Shown piece by piece: positions 11,900 to 23,733 of a stretch of 64,000 nt of DNA. Source of the stretch: Amphirosellinia nigrospora (Eukaryota > Ascomycota > Sordariomycetes > Xylariales > Xylariaceae); contig SCHM01000002.1 of the NCBI GenBank assembly GCA_004123355.1, forward strand, positions 5,181,569 to 5,245,568. The letters are read 5' to 3'. The first letter of the stretch is position 1, and every line of letters begins with the position of its first letter. The translations under genes were made by a program, and so were the position numbers. The notes below the pieces were generated by a model. That model saw nothing but the letters and a program-made list of their open reading frames with translations. It had not been told where the DNA came from and ran no database searches.

Positions 11900-14436
11900 A
11901 GATCTAAGTCTCCTATTCTCTAGGAGGGAGAATTCCGTGCCCTTTTATGCTTAGAATTTTCCCCTCTTTTCTTACAGCTTCGCGGACCTCCGCTAACCCG
12001 TGTAGCCGGGAACCAAGTGTCTCGGTGCTTAGGTTCAGCTTCGATATTTGCTTGAGACTTATGATAACTTCCTACGACTGCCTTATAGTCACGTAGGGTA
12101 GTATTTAGCGAACTCCGTGTGGCACCCCGTGTGGCACTGTATTACGCACTCGGCAAGATCCGAGTGACAGACGGCGTCGCACGGATCTCACGAGTCTCGG
12201 GCCTTCACCCAAGACAGAGATAGATCCCCGAGACATACAGACTCTAGCTCTACGAGCCTGAGGAGGTCTACGAGGCTGTAGGATAAATACAAGGGTGTTT
12301 TGAGCACAAAAGCACAGAGTCCTCCGATCTGAGAATGTAAGAAGATGGATCTTCAGGGCGCCTTCGGCAGCATAGTTTATTATTGGTTCAATTGATTTTA
12401 CCCAAGCCCTATACGAGCCCTTATAACACTCAGACATCAAAGACCACTAGGTCACTTTATCCGTATATCACTAACGAGGGCCGTGACCTTCGTTGTCCCT
12501 AGTAGCACTACATTACTTAGAGTTTACTTATATTTAGATTCTTCAATATCCGGGAGTTAGACCAATATGAACAGTTCTGAGTCCAAATTCTTGTGTCGTG
12601 GTTAAGGTAAATCTACACTACATTATTTACTAGACCTGCAAGACCGTGGAGAACATTGCGAGGCGTTTTGAGTCTTATTCGGAACTCATGGATCCTATCA
12701 ATGGTTTTGTGAACGCTTACGCGAATGGTCTCTGATTCTAAAGTATGTAACGACTTCAAAATGAATCTCTGGACGAACTTTCTTAATCTCGCTACAAATT
12801 ATTCTTGGCAATTTATAAACCTATAACTTAGTAGTGAGATAAAACCAATGTTTTTGAGAGCTCGGGTAATCTCAACTAGTACATCAACGATTACACATAA
12901 CTACTAACATCCAACCCAAATACCAATAAGACGTATCAACCTGCTAACATGGAATGCAGTTTAAACTAAAGAAATAGTTTGATATACTATCGAGCGATAT
13001 GGCCAGTATACAATCGTGCAAGGTGTGATTTAGGGGGCAAAGATGACTATTTCGTGCGGCACATGTTACACGGACCAACCACGGGACATAGCCACAGGAG
13101 CCACACGGAGTCCTGCAGAGTCGTGGAAAGCCCTTGAAGGCCGATATTACTAAAATCATTCTCGTGGGCTGAGACATTGGCATATTGGCATAATAGCATT
13201 AGTCGGAATAGCTTCGACCCCTCTCGAAGAGGTAAACCTTCGGAGGGCTGCGAGGAGACAACGGTCCTAGAACTCGCCTATAAATCGAGGGCATGAACCA
13301 GGTTACATTGAAGTCAGAAATAGCCCCTGGAGATTTCAAAGTGATTATTAGCTGAATTGGACTCCAAATTCCGAGCACTTGAACACAAGACCTTGTCACA
13401 GCACACAATTTGAAGCTGTGTATATGTATGATACTCTACCCACACTCTCATCTGGTTGGTCCTATAGCATATGCATAGTATTGATAACTTTGATCAAAAG
13501 ATCGGTTGCGTCTTAGATGATGACCCCTTGTAATATTTGTGGTGGTGAAGCTATTCTAGACTCGAGACATTTCTAGATGCGGTACGACTCGAGCTATAAT
13601 CAGGTAGAATAACTTAGTAAGTAGGTGTCAAATGCCTTGGCGTTTTCATCATCGCGGTATATTCTTCTAATCTGGAGAGTGTTGCCCACCACAAATTCTA
13701 GGCTTGTCTCGTAATAAGAAGAAGTTGATGCTTTTGATCAAATGGTGTAGATGTAGGTGAATGATGTCTAGCGATCTCACCGCCCTGGAATCGCGTCTAT
13801 TTACTGAATCCTACATGTATTTAAAATAATTCATGTGAGAATAAGACGGACCGATATTGCTGGCTGGATTTTGGGTTGGTTCTTGTGAAGGAAGAACCCA
13901 CAGCGGCACGCACCGCGGATCTTCAAGTTTTGGTAGACCTAGTGGGACGGTTAGCCCGATGAAGACCTCATGTCCACGTCACCCTACCGCAAATCCTGTG
14001 CCAAACTAAGTACCAACGATATGCAAAAGCTCTTGTCTCACCGCATTAACGTCGAATTGAGAACCTGGCAGATGTTTGTCTTAGCGGTGTGAAATGTTAC
14101 CTTGGTTGCATAGGTGTGATGGGACGCCGTGCTGATGCGTATCTCTCATTGCTACGGATCGAATTGGAGCTTATATCATATTTTGAGAAAAAATCCATCG
14201 ATGCATGGTATTATGCTGTGTTCTGCTGCAGTGACGAAATCTCGATTAGCAGATATTACGAGACATATGCCATTGCAATGGCTGCATAGAAATTATGGCC
14301 AATACAACTGGAGAAATCGGGTTCACGTTGACAACTAATAGTGTATATTTTGATTATTCGCATTCATTGTGTTCAATACTTGGCACGCTTAACAATTTAT
14401 CTAGTGCTTTGCAAGACGGCATCGCTCTCATTTACA
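11900..14436. other. Gene-poor stretch with a repeat relic
   Basis: About 2.5 kb without a recognisable gene. Open frames on the minus strand (12105-12440, 12944-13183, 13199-13408) and plus strand (14089-14338) have no family features. The part around 12215-12310 resembles 63125-63215 and is listed separately. The rest looks like decayed non-coding or repeat-derived DNA. Confidence 0.45.
12215..12310 (+). repeat. Diverged dispersed repeat, copy 1
   Basis: This segment aligns by eye with 63125-63215 in the same orientation. Both contain a CCGAGACA(C/T)A(C/T)AGACTC block, then a diverged stretch, then GAGG(T)CT(A/G) and a GCTGTAGG block, then a TTTGAGCA block. Differences are mostly C/T and G/A transitions, as expected after RIP. 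The parent element is unknown. Confidence 0.5.
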
Positions 14437-15623
14437 TTACCTTTGCCGCGTACTAGTCATCTGCCCGAATGCATCTATATACCTCTCACCGAGACCTAGT
14501 TCCCAAAGCCGATAACGCTCCATCCCTTTATGCAGTGCTACGAATCCCATGGCATGCTCACGCCACGCTCGAGCGTAAGGTTCTCGGCCATGGAGAATAA
14601 CCTCTATCCGGCGGTGCGCATCTACATCCTCTTGGACCACTTCCCTAAACACGGTGTAAATGTCCTTGCCCGCGTAAAACGCTCTGTTATGAAGGTAATT
14701 GTCCGTTTCTCCGTCCTTTTCTTCCTTGTAAAAACTATCAACCAGACGAGTCATCAGTATCCATGTCGAATAAAAACGTAGTTAGGCGGGGATACTCACG
14801 ACAATATGTCATTGGTGAACGATATATACTTGTTCATGTCGGGTATGGCTTCCATGTATGAAGAAACATCTGGATATAGGGCCTTCGGGAATGTCATCCA
14901 CACATAGGCCTCAGAAACCCCGTCCTTATCCCGTAGGTAATATGGCCAATTTTTCCCCCCTGTCGTGCGAGACATTCGGGGGAGTTCCGAGCCCTCGAGG
15001 GCGTTCGCGTTTGTGAAATTGAGCGAGGAAGTGATAATAAAATTTGCCACAATGGGCGAATAATATTTGTAGCTCAGACGCAAGTAGTCAGCCCATGCCT
15101 GGGCCAAAGGTGTGACCTGCTCCAAGCCGCTCTGGAAGCGAATCATAAAATCTTGCCATAACTTCGGGTCTTTGCAAGCTCCATCGTCTACCAGAACTGC
15201 GAGCCAGGTGTATACGCCGGTGTAAACACGGACATCCAGCGGATGACTAGGTAACAAAGCTATAGGCGTTTTAATAAACGACTCGGAGTATTCACGTAAA
15301 GTCAGGAGATCGAGGGTAGGGTATTGGAAGAAAGAAATCAAGTGTCGACATACGTGCGCATAATAGATTCCAACTTTGAATGAATACCAGGAATGCGACC
15401 CCTCTGGATACGGAATGCCAATATTGATTGCTTGTTCATGCATCCCTCGTAGTAGGCCCTCCAGATCATCACCTGTTGTGGCTCCAGTATAGTTCAGATC
15501 TGCGTCGAATTGAGCGATAAGTGGCCCCAGGTAACGCCCAATGTCTGCTTTACTCCATGTTGGCGGTTCCGGTAGCTTGGGCTCGATAGCTGCGGACAGC
15601 ACCGGGAGGTGTGTGATGGTCAT
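14437..15623 (-). CDS. Trichodiene-synthase-family sesquiterpene cyclase
   Basis: A class I terpene cyclase of the trichodiene synthase (TRI5) family (PF06330), predicted to cyclise farnesyl diphosphate to an unknown sesquiterpene in the cytosol. Two exons (15623-14800 and 14734-14437) are joined by a 65-nt phase-2 intron with a GTGAGT donor. The intron falls inside the metal-binding NSE motif, which reads NDILSFYKE once spliced (Asn, Ser and Glu all present). The Asp-rich motif is LVDDGACKD, and the basic HRRIEVILHG region lies in exon 2. Starting at MTITHLP gives about 374 residues, the usual length of the family; an in-frame upstream ATG at 15698 is less likely. No frame break is seen. The product could be trichodiene-like, longiborneol-like or new; the sequence alone cannot tell. 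A P450 lies 2.1 kb upstream on the same strand. Confidence 0.9.
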
Positions 15624-15729
15624 TTCGGAGATATTGTGCGGATTACAACGAGAACTGCGATGGTACGGCCTTGGTCTGCTTCGTCTGTGTAACAACACAC
15701 GGCATCTATTTATTATTATACTAAACTAG

Positions 15730-17040
15730 CAACGTAGCTACCTTCTCACCAGGACCTTACCTGCGAGGCCGGACGGCTTCCGAGCCGGTAGACTAGGTCT
15801 CTGACTGGGCCATCGCCGCGCCGCTACTGCACTGACGGTTACTCAACACTATCTTTTGTCTTGTCTGGTGCGACCACGATATCCGGCAGCGATAGTGTAT
15901 GACGCCCAGACAGCCCAGAGGTCCCGAAGGGATTATGAGCCCTGTCACCTCACCAATGCTCGGCACTGGGTTCATGGACAAGGTTATGTCTCATGTTCGT
16001 CGTTCTAATCGATTCTGGCAGGTCCGATGGCACAGACCCATGGAGCCGCAAGCCGTACCATGAACATACGTTCCCACCTAGCCCCGGCCACTCTCTAGCC
16101 GAGTACAGTGCTAACGTCGTAAGGTTGGTAAGATCTTCGAGTAGATAATACCGTAGGGAACTAAGTATATCGTTACACGGCACTGAGACTGCGTCTCACG
16201 AGGGTTGCGACGGAAGAGGAACTCTGCCACAACAATACCAACTGAGTATTTCAAAGAGTGTATCTCGGCGATTACTTGATTCTATCATTCCCCGGCGCGG
16301 ATAACGACAGTGGCGGGCGTTCATGCCGGATCTCGGCGAAGGTGATCCGGGGAAAGCTTTGGTTACACTGAACTCGGTCAACAGATATTCGATCCATGGA
16401 GTTGGAAAGCCAGGATGGCAAGACTCATAGCGTATGCTACTCTCGGTGGTCTGTCGGTCAACTTGGTCCGTCTGCTGGGTAGAATTCCTAATCCACATCT
16501 TCATTGCAATCTCACTGCAAGGTAGCATTAAACCCCTGGTGCCTGCAGAGACCTCGGAACAACCAATCAAGAGTACTTAGTATTCCGGTAATATGTCAAT
16601 CATCCGATACAGGTACCTCCACAACACGTGTGGTCAGGGAAGTTCGTCGCATGAACGGTTTGACTAACGTGTTAAATATATAGTTGTTGGATAATATAGG
16701 CAAGGTCGAATCAACAGTATCTGCTAGCATGTCATGTAAAGCACAGCACCTAGCCCATGCTTTTTGCAATTGAACAATCAGAGATAACACATTAGGCATT
16801 TCCTATCTTCTATGGCGGCCAATTGAGCCCGTAGATAGTATAGAGTGGAAATTCTATGCGATCGGGGATTCCTCCCATATATGAATACAATATGGTTGGA
16901 GAAACATCAAGAGTCTAGGTTCTAGTCTACACTAGGGTGTCTAAGGTTAGCGAGTTCTCAACATGGATCTTGGCAGCTCGCGCCAGTCCCCGCGGGGACC
17001 GGACACGCGGTTCAAGCCGTTACATTCGTTAACGCTTTCA
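15730..17040. other. Unassigned stretch with minus-strand ORF pieces
   Basis: Open pieces on the minus strand (15793-15981, 15950-16183, 16196-16570, 16596-16799) lie between the terpene cyclase and the P450. The 16799-16596 piece (starting MPNVLSLIVQLQKAWARCC) looks the most protein-like, but I recognise no family and find no consistent joined frame. It could be a decayed tailoring gene of the terpene locus or non-coding DNA. Confidence 0.3.
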
Positions 17041-17047
17041 TCCGGTG

Positions 17048-17317
17048 CTAAGCTACACTAATAAACGCAAGGTCATTTCCGATAGCGAAAGCCAATCGGT
17101 ATTGCTTCCGTGTTCTCTTGGCATTAACAATTGGAAGGTGGAAAAAGGCATTTTGCGCCAGTTGGCGAAACAACGTGGCCATGCCGATCAGAAGTGTCAA
17201 ACTGTGTTGATTCTCAGAGACATACATATAGATGTTGATCTTAGTGCCAAGAAGGATGACGACCAGGATGATGAGGCAGTGGGCCAGGCACGAACGACTG
17301 CTGTACATTACATGCAT
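17048..17317 (-). CDS. Possible membrane-protein fragment
   Basis: An 89-codon open frame with two hydrophobic stretches: HCLIILVVILLG near residues 13-24, and a weaker one near residues 40-50. A basic segment follows (KRTRKQYRLAF). It is protein-like but the opposite strand is open too (17045-17383). No family is recognised; it may be an exon or relic of a membrane protein. Confidence 0.25.
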   Translation of the reverse strand: MHVMYSSRSCLAHCLIILVVILLGTKINIYMYVSENQHSLTLLIGMATLFRQLAQNAFFHLPIVNAKRTRKQYRLAFAIGNDLAFISVA

Positions 17318-17772
17318 GGTAGTCGTCCCGCTGCCGATTACTTACTCTGTAGCTATCTGAACTACAGTAGGGGTAAAGAGTAACAGCCTATGTTCCATAT
17401 TCCTACTATTCCGAGTTCACGATGCCTGACGCGTAACGTGCTTGATTGAGGACGTACATATGGGCGATAATCATCAATGGTTTGTTGTTATGTCTGCTCG
17501 GGATTTGTTACGCACTTATACGATTATAAATGCAATGTCATGTTCGTTTAGACTATGGTCGAAGAAAAGGGGCAAGCGGGAAAGGATATATATACTACTC
17601 CAATTAACAATCAGGGCAAAGCGAACCTTGCAACTACACTAGGACTACCTGGGCGAGTGGGCCACTACGGGTTATTTACTAGCCGCTACGGACATGGGAT
17701 TTAAACCCCTGAAAAAAAAAAGATAAACAAGACGGCTTCGAATTCAAAGTTGTTGAAGATTGTGAATCAGAA

Positions 17773-19673
17773 CTATGCTGGTGCACCGATATCTACTAAT
17801 GTGACCGGCAGTGGTTTACGATCCCATATAACATATACGTTTTGGTCTCTCCAGCTGGCATCAACATCTGTGTGCATATCGAAATTGAATATGAGCTTTG
17901 CAACCAGGAGCCGCATCTCATGCCAAGCCACTAAAGTAAGTCCATGTCAGTACTGTAATCATCCCGCCGAGGGCCCGAGTCACAAGCAACACTTACTATT
18001 CATGCCCAAACAGTTCCTTGTGCCAACCCCAAACGGTTGGTGTGCCTCACGGATATCATCCTTGTAGTTTGGATCTCCGAGCCAGCGCTCAGGTACAAAC
18101 TCGTCAGGATTTCTAAAACAAAAATGATAAGTCTCCCATTTTCAGTAGTATAAATGATGTATGTCTTATTGCATATAAGCATTGCAGGTATAGAATAGGG
18201 AGGACTTACTTGAAGTTGGCTGGGGAACGGTATGTGGCGGTCTGGTGGACCGAGACCCGAACTCCAGCTGGAAGCCATTTCCCCATGACGACGTTACCCC
18301 CTTCGGCGATCTCGCGTGGGATTGCCGAGGGTATGGATGGATATACGCGCAGACCTTCGCGAAGACCTAGAAGATCGAAGATCAGCCTAAAAACTGTGAC
18401 TAAAGGTGGCTGGTAGAGTCATTCTTCCTCAGTGCAGGAGTGCAGGGGTGCCGACATAACATAGAATGTGAGTCTACATACACGCATTCAAGTACTCCAA
18501 TTGACCAAGAGACTCAAAAGTTAACTCTTCATTAGACTTGAATCTTCCGCGGATCTCATCTGTTAAGATCTTCATTTTGTCGGGATTTTTCAGTAGGTAA
18601 TATGTTGTACCAGTGAGTAAAGATGCTGTCCCGCACGGTTAGCCACGTTACATTGTCACCATGCCTTAGTTGGATCTTCGGCACGACTCGCCAACTTACC
18701 CGTCGTTTCAGTACCAGCCGTCATAAATAGTTCCGCGTTGGTATAAATCTCCCAGGTGTGAGAACACCAGATTCCTCTACAAGGTTCCACAAGTCAGGTT
18801 TGGTTGACCCATCTCTCAGACGTTTATCAACGCGAGTCACTGTGTGATCAAAGTGGTCCAGACGCATCTTTGCGACGGCTTTGGGCTCCAAGAGATTGAA
18901 CAGTGTTCTAGAGAGCCAATAGAACTGGATTACTTGGACTACAGGTAGAACCTAACGCACTATTAGCCGTAGACATTCAATGCACACGGAGTATTTATAC
19001 TTACAATGAGCGTGTTGAAAACAGTAGAAAGCCAGTCGGAATACGCATCCTTTTCGAGCAAGCCAAGCGGCTCTCCAAAAGCAAACTCCGCCATTACATC
19101 GAACGTAGCGAAGTTCAACAACTCGGCCATGTTAACGGTGCCCTTTTGACGACCTCTCGCAACCATCATGTTTGCAAACTTTTGGAACAGGGGTTCTTGT
19201 TGTTTTAGAGCCTTCTCGGAAAAAGCCGAGAGAAAACACGCCTAACTGTAGCATGGCGTTCTGGACTTGGTTCCGTAATTAGAGATTTGGGTACCGTTCG
19301 CGGACACCGGATGAAATCGAATTTCTTTCCCGTTTTCCTTCTTGCCTTTGGGAATGAGGCAAATATCTCTCCAAGCCTGAGCTTGAGTGAAGCTTAGATC
19401 ATTCGGCGCAAACCTGACGGTAGGACCATGTTTTCTATGCTGCTCTTGCATCCATTTGACCGAATTTCCTCTGATACATGCAACCCACCATGGAATTCGG
19501 CTCAACTTTGCCAATGTATCACCTGGATACTGGCTGAGTGGGTGAAGGTAAAGGGCGTAGATGGGATACGATACGAAATAGAGAACGATCAAACCCAAGG
19601 CGATCTTGGCCGTTGCGGCCCCGGGTGGCGCAGTTTCTTGAACACTGCCGAAGGAATCCTGTGCCGAAGCCAT
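17773..19673 (-). CDS. Cytochrome P450, CYP65-like monooxygenase
   Basis: A microsomal P450 of the fungal type that includes trichothecene C-15 hydroxylases (CYP65). N-terminal anchor [22 protein letters not shown], then a proline/glycine-bearing [15 protein letters not shown] region. Further blocks are the I-helix [10 protein letters not shown], the K-helix ExxR within [12 protein letters not shown], the PERW region and the haem loop [10 protein letters not shown] with its Cys ligand. The downstream introns are canonical (for example GTAAGT after LNTLI, GTATGT before LREGL, GTAAGT after NF and after CLGMN). One break near 18752 fits a missing G in a GGG run. Two breaks around 19200-19260 are not fully explained by one base each, so real damage in that exon is possible. 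It shares a 670-bp divergent promoter with the membrane protein at 20343 and may act on the product of the cyclase at 14437. Confidence 0.85.
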
Positions 19674-20342
19674 GGCAAGCGACCCGAACCGCTTCGCTGC
19701 GATTTGACAAATTGTTAAGGATGTGAAAGAGAGCTGGGACTTTTGCACCCTTTCTTGTCGCAGTCTTTAAAATATTAGTAAAATTCTCGAAGACTGAGCA
19801 CAGACTGCGAGAGACAAAAGGCCTCGCATCGAACGATGATCCTTGCTCATTTGCTGCATGTTGGTCCTTGTTCGCAGCCCCTGCACAGCACCGCACCCCA
19901 ACTTGCATTCCCTGCAGCATAAAACGAACCTGCAGTCTAGAAATTGCTCATTGAATTGCCACAGTCGGACCTGTTTCCTAACTGAATACCTTGCCACCCT
20001 CCTGGGAGCCCCCACAAATCTCCATGGTAGTCTTAGGTATTCAAATGTCGATATTCTAGTGTGACTTTTCATGCATCGAAGCATCCATGCCAATAGTTCT
20101 TGAATCCTCCAACTGGTCACCTAACAGGGGTGATGAGTCTCAGGGGGTGAATGCGAGTACCGCACCAAATGCTTTGACTTTAACTTGAGAGATCTTGCTC
20201 GCAATTTTTCTTCGGGCTCAATCAACAGCCAACTGTACATTTTGTTGTGATTTTCTTTCATCTTCACCAGTCATTCATTTATCGTTCATTTGTTTTTTGA
20301 AGGTTGAAGGCAGGCCCACGCGATTCACAGTTCCACTTCACA
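19674..20342. promoter_or_regulatory. Divergent promoter between P450 and membrane protein
   Basis: A 669-bp spacer separating head-to-head genes. It has a pyrimidine-rich stretch just before the plus-strand start, as in many fungal 5' leaders. No specific operator is identified. Confidence 0.4.
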
Positions 20343-21808
20343 ATGTTTTGGTCACCCGAGCCCGGTACTCAGACTACATTGACAGTCTTGATTTATGTCT
20401 TCGTGATTCTCAATTACATCGGCGTGGGATTACGATGCTTTGTGCGACTTAGGATCAACAATTCTTTCAGCTATGATGACTGGGCCATGATAGTCTGGTA
20501 AGTTCCATACGATATCGAAGAAGTTGGTGCATATCAATGGCTACCCACCATACTAACCTCACATAGGTTGGGTACAGTGGAATGTGCGGAACTCTGTTGT
20601 CAGCTATGATTTATGGATTCGGTGCTACCATCCCGCAGCCTTGGTATGACCCGATAAAAGCGTTGCAGGTTAGTGATTCAAGTAATAACTATATCAAGCC
20701 TAAGGACTTTCAGCTGACATATACTTGGGACATGCATAGTCTATGTTTGCTTTCCAGCTCGTTTACGTTGTAGCCGCATATCTATGCAAGGTCAGCGTTG
20801 CGCTAGTCTTGCTTCGAATTTCAGGGACGGATAGGAAGAGCCTCATTCGAAAGGTTCTCATTGCCTCTATCGTCATCGTCACCATCTTCGCGGTAGCAAC
20901 CTTCCTTGCTCTCGCCTTGCAGTGTCGCCCTGTTACTCTCAACTGGGGAGTCGGCAAAGGCGAGTGCGTTGCGCCTCATGTTATTACGGACATCGCCTAC
21001 GCTTTCTCCGCCGCTGATATCGCAAGCAACTGGCTTTACGCGGTAAGTTAGCTCGTCACACCAGCCCACCGCTCGCGTTCGGCTTGGCTTCTATATGGAT
21101 TGGAACTAATATTTGAGTGGCACAGACCTTGCCGATTGTGATGCTGTGGAACGTTCAGCTTAGTATGCGTGTCAAGCTCTCAGTGATCCTTCTCTTGGTT
21201 TCTCCTTCACGTAAGTCCCATATGAAATTTATAATGGAAGAATTCGACTAAAAGACAATGAATAAACAGAAGCAGCATAGCCACCCTTGTGCGCTTGAAG
21301 TACGTAGTCGACCTCGGCTCTCTAGGTTCGACTGACCCTGGGCTACCATTACGATTATTGGACTCAATCATCTGGTAAGTTGCTTTGTTCCCTTAATTTC
21401 GTCTCATAGTAGGGTGAATCAATCAATAGCCGTACCAAGGCTTGTGGCAAACCCCAGACGTATCTATAATTCCTGATACTGACATTGATTACTAGGTCTC
21501 ATCTCGAGATTGCGTTAGCCATCTTCGCTGCATCGCTCGCCGCCTTGAGACCTCTTCTGAAATTCATTACTGGGCGAGGCAACACAACTGTTGGCAAAAG
21601 CAGCGGCTGGTCAGATAACCAATCGCGATCTATGGGCAGAATGACGCCCGCCATTCGCCTCGACAACTTAAAGGACAGCCAATTCGACGACCACGGAAGC
21701 CAAGAGTTTATTTTACATACAGGCCAGGACCAAATGGGAGGGGGCCGTGGTGACAAGAACGCCATCTACAAGACCACCAGGGTAGAGGTCAGACATGACG
21801 CAATATGA
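20343..21808 (+). CDS. Rhodopsin-domain (PTH11-like) integral membrane protein
   Basis: A seven-TM-type fungal membrane protein of the Fung_rhodopsin/PTH11-related family; members are often of unknown ligand, some acting in surface sensing. Exons are about 20343-20497, 20567-20668, 20740-21042, 21126-21210, 21270-21374 and 21496-21808, all with GT-AG introns. Visible blocks include YVFVILNYIGVGLRCFVR (TM1), YDDWAMIVW, FAFQLVYVVAAYLCKVSVAL, the LALALQCRPV block, TDIAYAFSAADIASNWLYA, TLPIVMLWNVQLSMRVKLSVI and SHLEIALAIFAASLAALRPL near the C-terminal tail. One frame change at about 21197 fits a G missing from a GG run (restoring a LLLG-type TM). The tail of about 85 residues is polar, and the TM and loop order fits the family. 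Its place beside the P450 does not prove a shared pathway. Confidence 0.85.
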
Positions 21809-23733
21809 GGGAACCCCCCTAATATTGTTTTGTCTTGTATATCTTGAGGAGAAGTCCCTTCTACTCAACGAGGACTTTCCCTACCAGACTCGCTCACGCT
21901 CCATGCTAATGTCTGCTGTACAAAAGTTTTATACGTAATTAGAATCAAAGGAGCGTTCCACCAGGCCATTAGTTTAGCTACAACAATACCATTTGTAGGG
22001 TGTGCAATCTTTCCGCCCATGTTATTTGCTTGAAAGCACAATCTGAAACGAGAAGAAGAAAAGCCGGCAGTCCTTACAAAAGCCGAATGATCAATACTGC
22101 ATGATTTCGAGTGCAAATAAACTATTAGAGAATTACTCACATAAAGAGCCTACTGCTACCTAACACTCATTGTCAATGTTGCCGTACCCTAGTTTATAGT
22201 TTTCTCTTCTAGTCTAACGAGAATATGGTGACTTAATCGAATAAATCAACATTATCGTTACAGTCATTTTCAAAAAGTTATCCAGGTAAGAACCTAGTTT
22301 CTCATATATTGGGACCTCCTAGGATGAACCTTGAAACTTGTAAGGCAAAAGGTCTACTATCGAACATTTACTTGTCCGGTGATATGATACCATGTGACTA
22401 TTACATGGTTCTACATATTCTTTACCAGCTTTGTATGAGAACCACGTCAAAGCAGCATTTCAAAATACCTACGACGGCTTTGGCTACCACCAAGAATGTG
22501 GACTAGTTAGCATCGAAAAATGTAACCTGTAACTGCAGAGGCACTAACTGCAAATACTAGCTTCTGGGATATGCCGTGTCTGGATCAAATTGACTGAGAT
22601 ACAGGAGGCTAGAAACCGGATCGGGTGCCGTGTTCTCAACTAATCATCACCGCGATACCATGGCTATACCCGGTGAGGCCTATGATAGTATCCATCGTTA
22701 CCCATACGTTGAGGAATGGTGCACAGGCTATATCCACAGTCTAGCCTCGCCGGCAATCTGCGAACGATGGCGACATTTCTAGAAAACCCAGAGAGGTGGA
22801 CGTGACACTTTACGGGAGAAAAGGGAACCCTAACTTCTAACCTACCCTGCCCTCCCCACCTCGCGAGAGCCGGATCCCGTACCAGTCATCGCCATTCCCG
22901 ATGAAGACTTGGGTGTACTCGGTGTGTCGAAAACGTGCTCCTCCCTGCCCAGACTTTTTCGACATGGACTCCCTCGAACTACACTATAGGCTAACCGTAA
23001 TGTGAAATATCACATCCGACAACAGAATCCGTACCCGGTTGGTCGCCGATGTTGGACTGGTAAAACGCGGTGGCAAGGGTAGGTAGCGACGAGTCTAATA
23101 TTCGGTAACAGGATCTGCCGTCTAAAAACACCTGGCCAACCGGGTCGAAGACCGGATATTGGTTTCCTTGGTAATGGCACTTTTACACTTGCTATGATTG
23201 ACGAGGAAGATTGTTGAGTATGTTCTCGGCCGGAACTTGCCGCGTCAATGATTAAATACGAGATAGTACATTGTTATCTCGATTACTAAAGAAACAAGGT
23301 TCCTTCAAAACGGCAAGGCTAGCGACGCTGTTGCTAAAAGTTATGTCTCCAGATTGTGAACCTCTAATGCACGGTACTTGCTGTGTATTATTCTATACGA
23401 TACCAACAGGGAGTTTAGTATCTCCGTCAGGGTTTCAGAATGTAGTCTAAAGGATGAAGGATTTCAAGGGGTTAAGAACAAGGGCACCTGGCATTCTTAC
23501 TTAGTATACACGTGTAGTTGACATCTCGGCAATTGAATTTTATTGCCTTTCATTCGATCAAGAAGTCCCATATCCGTTTACGGGCTTATCTATTGCCTCA
23601 GATGGACATCGGCTAACGTTCGTCCCTGGCTAGGACTTCGAGGGACGGAGAGTCGCCTAATCCAACCCAGTCGTACACGTGTTAACCATGAACCGATAAA
23701 TCAGACAAGCCAATTAAGTTGAAACGACCAGTC
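21809..23733. other. Intergenic, no gene seen
   Basis: About 1.9 kb. Short frames exist (for example plus 22309-22506, and a 40-codon frame beginning at the ATG near 22660) but none has family features. The stretch separates the membrane-protein gene and the MFS gene, which converge on it. Confidence 0.4.

Noticed and set aside
12105-12440. 111-codon minus-strand frame
   Set aside because: It overlaps a diverged dispersed repeat and has no family features.
16961-17030. GGTTCAAGCC resembling a tRNA B box
   Set aside because: No matching A box, acceptor stem or anticodon arm could be built around it.
17045-17383. 112-codon plus-strand frame
   Set aside because: It lies opposite a minus-strand frame with hydrophobic segments; neither is proven, and the plus frame has no motif.
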